This document shows positions 50,547 through 60,085 of a stretch of DNA of 64,000 nucleotides, piece by piece. Below the pieces are notes generated by a model. The model did no database searches. It was not told the DNA's origin and saw only the letters and a list, made by a program, of their open reading frames with translations. Made by a program: the position numbers and the translations under genes. Origin of the DNA: RYN-230 sp963723595 (GTDB taxonomy: Bacteria; Actinomycetota; Actinomycetes; Streptosporangiales; Streptosporangiaceae); NCBI GenBank assembly GCA_963723595.1, contig CAVRRQ010000003.1, positions 62,001 through 126,000 of the forward strand. The letters are read 5' to 3'. Position 1 is the first letter of the stretch. Every line of letters begins with the position of its first letter.

Positions 50547-53088
50547 GTGCAGCTCGCGGTGTCCGGGCTCCGGGTCCGGTTCGGCCCGCTGACCGCCCTG
50601 GACGGGGTGGATCTCACCGTGCGGGCGGGTGAGCTCGTCGCGCTGGCCGGCGAGAACGGCGCAGGCAAGAGCACCCTGATCCGGTGCATCGCCGGGGACA
50701 TCGCCCCGACTTCCGGCGTGATCGCGCTGGACGGCCGGCCGGTCCCGGCGGACCCGCAGGGCGCCAAGCGCCAGGGGGTCTCGGTGGTCTGGCAGGACCT
50801 GGCCCTGTGCGACAACCTCGACATCTCCTCCAACGTGATGCTCGGCCGCGAGCGCCGCCGCCAGCTGCTGTCCGACATCCAGATGCGCAGTGACGCCGCG
50901 GCCATCCTCGGGCGGCTGGGGGTGCCGCTGAACGACCCTGAGCGCTCGGTGCGGTCCCTGTCCGGCGGCCAGCGCCAGCTGGTCGCGGTGGCCCGGGCCA
51001 TGGTGCACCGGCCCCGGCTGCTGCTCCTCGACGAGCCGACCGCCTCCCTGGGCGTGCAGGAATCAGCGCTGGTGGAAGAGCTGATCGCGCGGGTCCACGC
51101 GCAGGGCACCACGGTCCTGCTCGCGTGCCACGACATCAGCCAGATGTTCCGGCTGGCCGACCGGATCGGGGTGCTCCGGCACGGCCGGCTCATCGCCGAG
51201 GTGGAGCCGAGCGAGGTGCATCCCGGTGACGTCGTGGCCCTGCTATCCGGCCAGGAGGTGGACGCCTCCGCCCGGCGGCAGCTGACCCGGCTGCACGGCC
51301 TCACCGACCGGCTTGTGTCCGCGGATCCGTCGTCCAGCCTGTCCCTCATCCTGTCCGCGCTGGGCGCCGCGCTGGGCAGCGAGCGGCTCTGCATCCACCT
51401 GCTGGCGGAGTCCGGGCTGGTGTGCGCCGCCGCGCTGGGCCTGGCGCCGCCCCTGCTGTCCGCGTGGTCCGAGCTGCCGCTGGGCCCGGCCGGCGGCCCC
51501 GTCGGGCTGGCCGCGAGCGCACAATGCCCCGTCATCGAGGAAGACGTGCAGGTGGGGGCGGCCTGGACCGCCTTCGCCGAGCTGGCCAGGTCGGCTAAGG
51601 TCGCCAGTTCCTGGTCGGTTCCGGTACTCGGCCCGGGCGGGATCCTGGGCGTCATCACCGTGTTCCGCGCCACCGCGGGCAAGCCGCGGCGCGACGACCT
51701 CGACCTGGCCACGCTGTACGCCGGCGTACGCGGCCAGTGCTATCGAGCGGGACCGGCTGCTGGACGAGGTCACCTCCCGCAACCGGGTGCTGGAGACGAT
51801 CAGGGAGATGCTCGAGACCCTGGCTGGCCCGACCCCGGTCGCCGACGGGCTGGGCATCGCCCTCCAGTTGCTCCGCCGCGGCCTGGAGGCCGATGAAGTA
51901 GCCCTGGTGGTCCAGAGGCCCGATGGGCCGCCTGCCTGCCGGGCGGCTGCCAGCCTGGCTGATCTGGCCGATCTGGCTGATCTGGCCGATCCGTCTGTTC
52001 CGGCCCCTTCCGCCCGGACCGGGCCGCAGGACGGCCCGCCCGCAGCCGCGAGCCCGGCTGCCCTGCAGGCCGCCGGTGCGGCCCTGGCCCGCGCGGGCCA
52101 GGATATGGCCGCGCGACCCAGCCGCGACGGCGATGACCGCCTGCTGACGCTGGCGTTCCCTGCCCCCGACGGCCTGGCCGCGCTGGTCGCCCGCTGGCAT
52201 GACGGGCCGCTGCCCGCGGACTCCGCGGCCCTCCTGGAAGACGCGGCCCACTCGCTGCGGCTGGCACTGGAGCGGGAAGAGGCCTGGTTCGCCAACCAGG
52301 AGACCACCGCCCTGCGCCGGTCCCGGGAGCTGCAGCGCGGCTTCCTGTCCCGGCTGAGTCACGAGCTCCGCACCCCGCTCACCGCGATCAAGGGATACGC
52401 GTCCAGCCTGCTCCAGACCGACGTGACCTGGGACGAGGAATCCGAGCAGCGGTTCCTGACCCGGATCGCCGCCGAATCCTCCCGGCTCGGCCGTCTCGTG
52501 GACGACCTGCTGCGCTTTTCCGCGATCGAGTCCGGCATCCTCCAGTTGCAGCGGGACTGGTGCGACATCCCTCTGGTCCTCGACGCCGCGATCGCGTGCC
52601 TGCCCCCTTCCAGTGCGCTGCTGGTCGGCGTCCGCTGCGCGGCCGACCTGCCCGCCATCTGGGGGGACCACGATCGCCTGGAGCAGGTCTTCGTGAACCT
52701 GCTGGCCAATGCGGTCGGCCATAACCCGCCGGGCACCAGGGTCATGGTCACCGCGAGCCTCCACGGCCCGGACACCGTGCAGGTGAGCGTGGCCGACAAC
52801 GGGCCCGGGATGCCGGCCGACGTCGCGCAGGCACCGTTCGAGCCGATGCGCCGGCGCCGGTCCCCCAGCTCGGGGTCGGGCCTGGGGCTGTCCATCGCCC
52901 GCGGCATCGTCGAGGCCCACGGCGGCCGGATGGAACTGGTCCAGCCGGGCCGGGGCACCTGCTTCCAGATCTCCCTGCCGGTGGAAAATCCCGAGAACCC
53001 GGCCGCCGACGCCCCGGCCCCCGACGGCGGGGACGAGGCCGGGATAGCCACGGGCACCGGGCCGGCCCCGGCGAGGGGAGCCAGCTGA
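50547..53088 (+). CDS. Fusion of a sugar-ABC ATPase with GAF-like regions and a histidine kinase (one frameshift)
   Basis: About 846 residues. Residues 1-235 form a complete ABC ATPase: GENGAGKST (Walker A), WQDLALC (Q-loop), LSGGQRQLV (signature), LLLLDEPTASLG (Walker B) and LLACHD (switch His). A GAF-like region follows (about 245-400), then a second sensing or linker region (about 410-580) with DLADLADLADP. The kinase part has SRLSHELRTPLTAIKGY (His about 605), VFVNLLANAVGHNPP (N box), VADNGPGMP and GSGLGLSIARG. One extra G near 51733 breaks the frame. The ATPase shares QDLALCDNLDI with the transporter ATPase at 55454. The response regulator gene starts one base after its stop. In-frame TAG at 50508 limits the start to GTG 50547. 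Confidence 0.88.
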
Positions 53089-53089
53089 G

Positions 53090-53797
53090 ATGCCGAAGCC
53101 GGCCGGGAACACCCGGGCCCTGGTGGTCGAGGACGACCCGAACATCGTGGACCTGATCCGGTCCAACCTGGCCGTGCGGGGGTTCGACACCGTGGTGTCC
53201 GTCGATGGGCTCCGCGCGCTCAACCTGCTGGAGACCGAGGAGCCCGACATCGTGCTGCTCGATCTCACGCTCCCCGAGATCGACGGCTTCGAGCTGTGCC
53301 AGCTGATCCGCGAGCGCTCCCCGGTCGCCATCATCGTGGTCTCCGCCCGCGGCGGCGAACGGGACAAGGTCACCGCGCTCAACATGGGCGCGGATGACTA
53401 CCTGACCAAGCCGTTCAGCATCGAGGAGCTGCTGGCCCGGATCACCGCGACCCTCCGCCGCACTCGGCCCGCCGACACCGCCCCGCAGAGCGCCCCGCCG
53501 GTGATCACCATCGGCCAGGTGGAGATCGATCTGGCCAGCCAGCAGGTCCGCCGGGACGGGGCCGCGGTCCATCTCACCCCGACGGAGTTCGCACTGCTGC
53601 GCGAGCTGGCCATCAACCGCGGGAAGCTGCTGACCCACGCGCACCTGCTGCGCCGGGTCTGGGGCCGCGGTTACGAGACCGAGACCGAGTACGTGCGGGT
53701 GTACGTCCGCCGACTGCGGGCCAAGCTGGAAACGGACGGCAGCGAACCGGTGATCCTGACCCAGCCGCGGGCGGGCTACCGCATCGCCGCCGAGTGA
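53090..53797 (+). CDS. OmpR/PhoB-family response regulator
   Basis: 235 residues. Receiver: RALVVEDDPNIVDLIRSNLA (acidic pair), VLLDLTLPEIDG (phospho-Asp), VVSARGGERDKV (Ser/Thr switch) and DDYLTKPFSIEELL (Lys). The C-terminal winged helix is VHLTPTEFALLRELAINRG (recognition helix region, VWGRGYETETEYVRVYVRRL) ending LTQPRAGYRIAAE. It is coupled to the fusion kinase (ATG one base past its stop) and should bind 11-bp-period direct repeats. The three GTCTCA repeats at 53898-53925 just downstream are the prime candidate, controlling the sugar transporter genes. Confidence 0.93.
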   Translation: MPKPAGNTRALVVEDDPNIVDLIRSNLAVRGFDTVVSVDGLRALNLLETEEPDIVLLDLTLPEIDGFELCQLIRERSPVAIIVVSARGGERDKVTALNMGADDYLTKPFSIEELLARITATLRRTRPADTAPQSAPPVITIGQVEIDLASQQVRRDGAAVHLTPTEFALLRELAINRGKLLTHAHLLRRVWGRGYETETEYVRVYVRRLRAKLETDGSEPVILTQPRAGYRIAAE

Positions 53798-54135
53798 CCC
53801 CGCCCAGCCACCCCGCCGGCGATTCCGCCGCCCTATTCCGCCGCCCTATTCCGTCGCCCCATTCCGCCGGGCGATTCCGGCCGCGTGAACCCTCCCGGTC
53901 TCAAGCGGGTCTCAGGCCAGTCTCAGGACGACCACAAGTTCGACTGTGAGCGCGAACATTATCGGACACCCGAACATTGTTAATGCTTTTTTCACGACGT
54001 TACGGAGATGTTTACGGCCCTGTTTATCGTCCTCGTCCTACTGTTTTCCCAGATAGAGGGGGGCCTGCGGCGTCTTGCGCCAAGTAGCCAGGCCACACGC
54101 TCCTACATGTACCCGCCCACAGCGAGGTGGTTCCT
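53798..54135 (+). other. Control region upstream of the sugar-binding protein gene
   Basis: 338 bases. The left end has short repeats of CCGCCGCCCTATT type (about 53822-53880). Then come the GTCTCA triplet (53898-53925), two CGAACATT copies 18 bases apart (53953-53960, 53971-53978) and an A/T-rich patch GTTAATGCTTTTTTC that is a likely promoter. No gene is supported. GAGGTGG at 54124-54130 is the ribosome site of the next gene. Confidence 0.6.
53898..53925 (+). promoter_or_regulatory. Three GTCTCA direct repeats at exactly 11-bp spacing
   Basis: GTCTCA begins at 53898, 53909 and 53920, one helical turn apart each. This is the classic layout of OmpR/PhoB-family operators, and the gene just before encodes such a regulator. 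It lies 211 bases before the lipoprotein start, upstream of the A/T-rich promoter patch, as expected for an activator site. Confidence 0.7.
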
Positions 54136-55341
54136 TTGCATTCAGTTACCAAGAAAGTGGCGCTGACGGCCGCGGCCGGCAGTGCGGCTCTCGTCATCGC
54201 CGCCTGCGGCAGCAGCTCACCGTCCGGGTCCTCGGGGAGCGGCAGCACCACCACGGTGCCGAAGCTGTCGCTCAGCCAGATCAACAACTCGTTCTCCGCC
54301 ATGGCCACCCTCAAGCCGCTCGCGGCCAAGGGCAAGGGCAGTGTCGCGGTGATCCTGCCGGACACCGTGTCGTCCACCCGTTACGTCGAGTTCGACGCGC
54401 CGTACCTGAAGGAGTCGTTCCAGAAGGCCGGGCTGAAGTCGTCGCAGTACGTGGTGCAGAACGCGCTGGGCAGCGACGCGACCCAGTTCAGCGACGCCCA
54501 GACGGACATCACCAAGGGTGCCACCGTGCTGGTCGTGGACGCGCTGGACTCCGGGGTCGGCGCCCACATCGAGTCCTACGCCAAGGCCCACGGCGTGCCG
54601 GTCATCGACTACGACCGGCTGGTCCTCGGCGGCAGCCGCAAGTACTACGTCAGCTTCAACAACGTGCAGGTCGGCAAGCTGATCGGCCAGGGCATGGTCA
54701 GCTGCGTCGCCGCCTGGGGAGTCAAGAAGCCCCAGCTCATCGTCATGAAGGGCGCACCGACCGACAACAACGCGACCCTGTTCGCCCAGGGCTACGACGC
54801 GGTGCTCGCGCCTAAGTTCAGCTCGGGCTGGAAGGACGTCAGCAACCCGGCCGGCACCTGGGACCCGCCGACCGCGCTGAGCGAGTTCCAGCAGCAGTAC
54901 ACCGCCCACCCGAACATCAACGCCGCCCTCATCCCGAACGATGAGAACGGCGCGCCGATCATCCACTACCTGCAGAACAAGGGCATCAAGGCGAAGACCT
55001 TCCCGACCACGGGCCAGGACGCCACGCTGACCGGCCTGCAGAACATCCTGTCCGGCTACCAGTGCGGCACCGTGTACAAGCCCATCTACCTGGAGGCCCA
55101 GGCCGCCGCGGCCCTGGCCATGTACACCCGGGCCGGGATCGTGCCCCCGGCGAGCCTGGTCAACGGGACCACCGAGGACACGCAGGCCAAGGTGGCCGTG
55201 AAGTCCGCGCTGCTGGCTCCCACCTGGGTGACCACGACTAACATGAACTCGACCGTCATCGCGGACAAATTCGTGCCGGCCTCCCAGCTGTGCGCGGGCA
55301 AGTACGCCTCCGAGTGCAGTGCCGCGGGCATCTCGGGTTGA
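54136..55341 (+). CDS. Sugar ABC transporter substrate-binding lipoprotein (XylF-like)
   Basis: 401 residues from TTG 54136, which is 5 bases after GAGGTGG. The signal peptide HSVTKKVALTAAAGSAALVI ends with lipobox IAAC. The mature protein is a periplasmic-binding type I fold: GSVAVILPDTVSSTRYVEFD, TVLVVDALDSGVGAHIES, VPVIDYDRLVLGGSRKYYV, FPTTGQDATLTGLQNILSG. These match ribose/xylose-type binding proteins. It delivers a sugar to the ABC complex and may supply the signal for the fusion kinase. A hairpin follows it at 55395-55430, which would keep its level above that of the ATPase and permease. Confidence 0.9.
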   Translation: MHSVTKKVALTAAAGSAALVIAACGSSSPSGSSGSGSTTTVPKLSLSQINNSFSAMATLKPLAAKGKGSVAVILPDTVSSTRYVEFDAPYLKESFQKAGLKSSQYVVQNALGSDATQFSDAQTDITKGATVLVVDALDSGVGAHIESYAKAHGVPVIDYDRLVLGGSRKYYVSFNNVQVGKLIGQGMVSCVAAWGVKKPQLIVMKGAPTDNNATLFAQGYDAVLAPKFSSGWKDVSNPAGTWDPPTALSEFQQQYTAHPNINAALIPNDENGAPIIHYLQNKGIKAKTFPTTGQDATLTGLQNILSGYQCGTVYKPIYLEAQAAAALAMYTRAGIVPPASLVNGTTEDTQAKVAVKSALLAPTWVTTTNMNSTVIADKFVPASQLCAGKYASECSAAGISG

Positions 55342-55394
55342 CGTCGGGGTCGGTTAGCCGACCGGGACACCAGCAGTGACAGGTAGCTCGGCAG

Positions 55395-55430
55395 ACGGAG
55401 CCCGGCCCGCCACCGCGGGCCGGGCTCCGT
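55395..55430. terminator. Perfect 16-bp hairpin between binding protein and ATPase genes
   Basis: Arms 55395-55410 and 55415-55430 are perfectly complementary with loop CACC (left arm begins ACGGAGCCCGGC). No T run follows. It likely acts as a partial terminator or 3-prime mRNA stabiliser for the binding protein message, an arrangement known in sugar transport operons. Confidence 0.65.
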
Positions 55431-55453
55431 CCGGCATCAGTGAAGGAACTTAC

Positions 55454-56245
55454 ATGGACGGGCCGCTACTGCAGCTGCGCGGCATCGGGAAGAACTTCGG
55501 CCCGGTGCAGGCGCTCAGCGGGATCGACCTCGACGTCCCGGCCGGGCAGGTCACTGCCCTGGTCGGGGACAACGGGGCCGGCAAGTCAACTCTGATCAAG
55601 ACCATCTCCGGGATCTGGGAACCCTCCCACGGCCAGATCATCTGGCAGGGCCAGCGCGTGAACTTCAAAGCCCCCCGGGACGCCACGGACGCCGGGATCG
55701 CCACCGTTTACCAGGACCTGGCGCTCTGTGACAACCTCGACATCGTGGAGAACATGCTCCTGGGTCACGAAGTGCGGCACGGCCTGCTGCTGGACGAGGT
55801 CTCGATGGAGACCACGGCCAAGCAGACGCTGAGCGACCTGCGGGTCACCACGGTCCGGAACATCCGCCAGCCGGTCGGCTCGCTGTCCGGCGGGCAGCGC
55901 CAGGCCGTGGCGGTGGCCAAGGCCGTGATGCTGGACGCGAAGCTCGTGATCATGGACGAGCCGACCGCCGCGCTCGGGGTGTCACAGACCGCCCTGGTGC
56001 TCGACCTCATCGGCCGCCTGGCCGGGCGGGGCATCGGGGTCGTCGTGGTCTCGCACAACCTGACCGACGTGTTCCAGGTCGCGGACCGGCTCGCCGTGCT
56101 GTACCTGGGCCGCCTGGTCTCTACCGGGCCCGCGTCGGACTACGACACGGCCTCCGCCGTGGACCTCATGACCACCGGCGCCTCGCACCGGAGCGGCCGA
56201 GCGGACAACCGGGCCCGCATCCCCGACAGCGGCCGGGAGGGCTGA
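55454..56245 (+). CDS. Sugar ABC transporter ATP-binding protein (single NBD)
   Basis: 263 residues. Walker A is GDNGAGKST, Q-loop YQDLALC, signature LSGGQRQAV, Walker B LVIMDEPTAALG, and switch His VVSHNL. It is a single-domain MglA/XylG relative and close to the ATPase half of the kinase fusion (shared QDLALCDNLDI, SLSGGQRQ). GAAGGA before ATG 55454 gives the start; the longer upstream frame runs through the hairpin and is noncoding. The permease gene starts 3 bases later. It powers uptake with the XylH-like permease. Confidence 0.92.
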   Translation: MDGPLLQLRGIGKNFGPVQALSGIDLDVPAGQVTALVGDNGAGKSTLIKTISGIWEPSHGQIIWQGQRVNFKAPRDATDAGIATVYQDLALCDNLDIVENMLLGHEVRHGLLLDEVSMETTAKQTLSDLRVTTVRNIRQPVGSLSGGQRQAVAVAKAVMLDAKLVIMDEPTAALGVSQTALVLDLIGRLAGRGIGVVVVSHNLTDVFQVADRLAVLYLGRLVSTGPASDYDTASAVDLMTTGASHRSGRADNRARIPDSGREG

Positions 56246-56248
56246 CCT

Positions 56249-57568
56249 GTGACTTCCACTAATCCAGGACCCGGGCAGGGTGAGATCACCGCCGATGCCG
56301 GGCCGGACACCCCCGAAGACATCGCGGTCCGCACCGGTGCCCCGCCGGAGCTGATGGCCAACTCGATCGGCGAGTACCTGCGGATCTGGGTCAAGCAGAT
56401 CCGCAGCGGGGAGAGCGGCGCGCTGCCGGTCATCATCGGCCTGATCGTGATCGTGATCTTCTTCCAGATCAAGAGCTCGGTCTTCCTGTCCGCGGGCAAC
56501 CTGGTCAACCTGATGACCCAGGCGGCCTTCATCATCACGCTGGGCATGGCCGAGGTGTTCGTGCTGCTGCTCGGCGAGATCGACCTGGCGGCCGGGTTCA
56601 CCGCGGTCTGCGGCGCGGTCATCGCCCTGTACCTGGTGGCCAAGAACTATCCCTGGTGGGTGGCGATCCTGGCCGCGCTGGCGGCCACCGGGCCTACGGG
56701 GCGATCCAGGGGTTCATCATCACCCGGCTGCGATTGCCCTCGTTCGTGGTCACGCTGGCCGGCTACCTGTTCCTGTCCGGCGCCCTGCTGTTCCTGATCA
56801 ACGCGACCGGGTCCATCGGCAACGGCGGCGTCATCCGGCTGAACAGCAACGTCCTCAACGACATCGAGGCCGGTGCGCTCAGCGCGACCGCCAGCTGGAT
56901 CGTGATGATCGCGCTGGTGCTGCTGGCCGGCGTGATGATGTACCTGCGGGATCACCGCCGGCGCGCCAACGGGCTGGTCGCCCCGCCGCTATCCGTCACC
57001 CTGCTGAAGGTCGGCGCGATCGCGGTGGCCGGCATCGTGGTGGTGCTGGTGGGCAACTCCAACCGGGGCACGCTGTTCCTGGCCGTGCGCGGGCTGCCCT
57101 GGGTCGTGCTGGTCGTCCTGGCCGTCCTGGTCATCTACTCGACGCTGCTCAGCCGGACCCGGTTCGGCCGTTATATCTACGCGATCGGCGGCAACGCCGA
57201 GGCGGCCCGCCGGGCGGGCGTCAACGTCAACCGGATCAAGCGTGGCGGCGTTCGCGCTGTGCGGCCTGACCGCCGGCATCACCGGCATCATCTACTCCTC
57301 GTATCTGGGGTCGATCTCCAGCGGCGTCAACGGCGGGGCGAACGTGCTGAACGCCGTGGCGGCGGCGGTCATCGGCGGGACCAGCCTGTTCGGCGGCCGG
57401 GGCAAGATGCTGGACGCGGTGCTGGGCGGGCTCGTCGTCGGCGTGATCGCCAACGGGCTGCAACTGCTGGGCCTGACGGCGTCGGCCCAGCTGATGTGGA
57501 CCGCGCTGGTGCTGGTCGCCGCGGTGACGGTGGACGCGCTGACCCGCCGGGGCCGGACCACCGTCTGA
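56249..57568 (+). CDS. Sugar ABC transporter permease (XylH-like, two frameshifts)
   Basis: About 439 residues with 10 or more membrane segments: LPVIIGLIVIVIFFQI, AFIITLGMAEVFVLLLGEID, GFIITRLRLPSFVVTLAGYL and MLDAVLGGLVVGVIANGLQL. GRYIYAIGGNAEAARRAGVN is the cytoplasmic EAA-like loop of this family. Breaks lie at about 56697 (one G lost in GGGCC) and 57242 (one C gained); both sides are well conserved. It forms the pore of the sugar importer. GTG 56249 is 3 bases past the ATPase stop. A terminator hairpin follows at 57593. Confidence 0.9.
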
Positions 57569-57592
57569 CTCCCTGAGGGCATGCGGTCACGG

Positions 57593-57630
57593 CCGGGTGT
57601 TCCGCGGCAGCCACGCCGCGGAACACCCGG
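57593..57630. terminator. Perfect 16-bp hairpin after the sugar transporter operon
   Basis: Arms 57593-57608 (CCGGGTGTTCCGCGGC) and 57615-57630 are perfectly complementary with a six-base loop. Lies 25 bases after the permease stop and before a convergent gene, so a bidirectional terminator is likely. No T run. Confidence 0.7.
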
Positions 57631-57683
57631 CACGTGGCCGCTACGCATGCCCGGCGTGCTTCACCGTGCCGGGCGCAGCGCCC

Positions 57684-59199
57684 TTAAACCTGCCCGGCGT
57701 TCTCCGTGGCGGCGACTCCCCAGGGGCTGACATGCTCGGCGGCCTGGGCGATGTTGGCGACCATGCCGCCGAAGACGATGCCGTGGAACGGGGAGATCGA
57801 GCGCCAGTACGCGATGCCGGCCGCGCCGCGAGGCTGGAAGATGGCCCGCTGGTGGTAAACGGTCCGGCCCTGGTCATCCTGCGCCGACCGAGAGTTCGAG
57901 CCAGGCCAGCCCCGGGAGCTTCATCTCGGCGCGCAGCCGGAGCAGGGACCCGTGCGTGATCGCCTCGACCCGCCAGAAGTCCAGGGCGTCCCCGACCAGC
58001 AGGTGCTTCGGGTCGCGGCGGCCGCGGCGCAGCCCGACCCCGCCGGCCAGCCGGTCCATCAGCCCGCGCACGGCCCAGGCGAGCGGGAACGAGTACCAGC
58101 CGGTCTCCCCGCCGATCCCCTCGATGACCTGCCACAGCGCCTCCGGCGACGCCTGCACCACGCTGCTCCGGTCGTCCACGAACAGGGAGCCCCCGGCCCA
58201 GGCCGGGTCGCTGGGCAGCGGGTCGCTCGGCGCGCCGGGAGTAGCCGCGGAGGACCAGCGGGTGGACACGTCCCCCTCGCGGGTATGCAGCAGGGCCAGG
58301 GTGAGGGCCTGGCCGATGGGCAGCAGGCCCTCCGGCGGGTCGGGCACGTACTCCGCGATGTCGTGCTCGGAGCAGACCACCTCGTTGCGCAGCGACTCCA
58401 CCAGCGGCATGGCCAGCCCGGACGGCACCGGCGTGACCAGGCCGACCCACAGCGAAGACAGCCGCGGGGTGAGGAGCGGCACCGGGAGCAGCACCCGCGG
58501 CCGCAGGCCGGCCGCCTCGGTGTACCGCCGCATCATCTCCGCGTAGGTCATGATGTCCGGGCCGCCGATGTCGAACCGGCGGTTCACATCCGGCGGCAGT
58601 TCCGCGCAGCCGACCAGGTAACGCAGCACGTCGCTGACCGCGATCGGCTGGATCCGGGTCTCCACCCACTTCGGGGTGACCATGACCGGGAGCCGCTCGG
58701 TGAGGTAGCGGAGCATCTCGAACGACGCCGAGCCGCTGCCAATGATCACGGCGGCCTGCAGCGCGACGGTCGGCACCCCGCTGCGCAGCAGGATGTCGCC
58801 CACCTCGCCCCGGGAGCGCAGATGCGGAGACAGCTCCCCGGCCGGGCCGGACACGATCCCGCCCAGGTAGACGATGCGCCGTACCCCCGCCTCCGAGGCC
58901 GCCCGGGCGAACAGGCTGGCCGCGTCCCGGTCTTTCTGCTCGAACGAGGGGCCGGTGCCGAGGGAGTGGATCAGGTAGTAGGCGACGTCCACGTCCTGCA
59001 GCGCCTGCCGGACCGCCGCGGCGTCGGTGACGTCGGCCCGGGCGATCTCCACGTCGTCCGTCCAGGGCCGGTCGCTCAGCTTGGCGGGGTCCCGGGCCAT
59101 GCACCGGACCTGGTGGCCGGCGGCGAGCAGCTCAGGCACCAGCCGGCCGCCGATGTAGCCGGAGGAGCCGGTGACCAGGCAGCGCAGTGAAGTGGGCAT
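57684..59199 (-). CDS. NAD(P)-binding SDR fused to DUF2867 domain (one frameshift)
   Basis: About 505 residues. The N-terminal atypical SDR starts SLRCLVTGSSGYIGGRLVPE and has YYLIHSLGTG and RRIVYLGGIVSG. The C-terminal DUF2867 domain has DDRSSVVQASPEALWQVIEG, GDALDFWRVEAI and, after the break near 57890 (one extra G in GCAGGATGAC), DQGRTVYHQRAIFQPRGAAG and YWRSISPFHGIVFGGM. ATG 59199 precedes PTSLRCLVTG, and the longer upstream frame is noncoding. The fused pair is thought to reduce or bind lipids or quinones but is uncharacterised. Confidence 0.85.
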
Positions 59200-59330
59200 G
59201 TCCTCGAGTCTCACATAGGAGGTGGCACCTGTTATTCGGCGGATGGTGCCCCGCCGGTTGTTGAGCCGTGCGCCACACCGGGCAGGGGATCCCTGCCCGC
59301 CCGCCGCCCAGGAATTTTTGCGCAGTGTGT

Positions 59331-59353
59331 AATGTTCACCTGACCGCAACATT
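59331..59353. promoter_or_regulatory. Inverted repeat AATGTT-N11-AACATT before tetR
   Basis: AATGTT (59331-59336) and AACATT (59348-59353) are exact inverted half-sites 11 bases apart, 31 bases upstream of the tetR start. A TetR dimer operator is likely, giving autoregulation and control of the co-transcribed exporter. Confidence 0.45.
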
Positions 59354-59384
59354 CGACGCGTTACCAGCTTTCAGTGAGCGCAAC

Positions 59385-60085
59385 ATGACTCTGGCCGATA
59401 CCGCCCCCGTGGCGGAACCGCGCACCTCGCTGCGCGAGCGCAAGAAGCTCGCCACCCGCCGGTCCCTGCGCCGGCACGCCCTGGACCTCGTGGCCCAGCG
59501 CGGCTTCATGCACGTCACGGTGGAGGACATCGCCGAGGCGGCGGACGTCTCCCCGCGGACCTTCTTCAACTACTTCCCCTCCAAGGAAGCCGCCCTGTTC
59601 GGGGCGGATCCCGACCGGATCAGCGCGATGCGCGAGCGGATCCTGCACCAGGCCCCGGGCGAATCGGCCCTGGAGCGCGCTGCGCCAGGTCCTGGTCATC
59701 GAGGCCCGCCGAGGTCACCGACGAACTCGGCGAACTGGGCGGCGACCCGCAGGACATGCTGCGCCGGATGAAGGTGGTCCGGGCCGACCCGCACCTGCGG
59801 GCGGCCCAGTCCGCGCACATGGCGAGCATCGAAGGTGCCATGGCCGAGGCGGTCGCGGAGCGGCTCGGCACCGATCCCGCCCGCGACCCGTACCCGGCCC
59901 TGCTGGCCGGCATCGCCGGCGCGGTGATCCGCGCCAGCACGGTCTTCTGGGCCAGTTCCGGCGGCGCGGAGCCGCTGGATCAGATCACCGACCGGGCCTT
60001 CCAGGCCCTGGCCGACGGACTTCCCGAACACTGCTCACTGCGCCCCGTCACCCGGACGGCGGCGCCCGGAAAGGACAAGGAATGA
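59385..60085 (+). CDS. TetR-family regulator (frameshifted)
   Basis: About 233 residues. The DNA-binding domain is intact: SLRERKKLATRRSLRRHALD then FMHVTVEDIAEAADVSPRTF and FFNYFPSKEAALFG. The ligand domain continues in other frames after about 59680 and again near 59710, with LRQVLVIEA, TDELGELGGDPQDMLRRM and IAGAVIRASTVFWASSGG. ATG 59385 is chosen from the family start. It overlaps the exporter gene as ATGA at 60082, so the regulator very likely represses the exporter operon and responds to its substrate. Confidence 0.87.
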
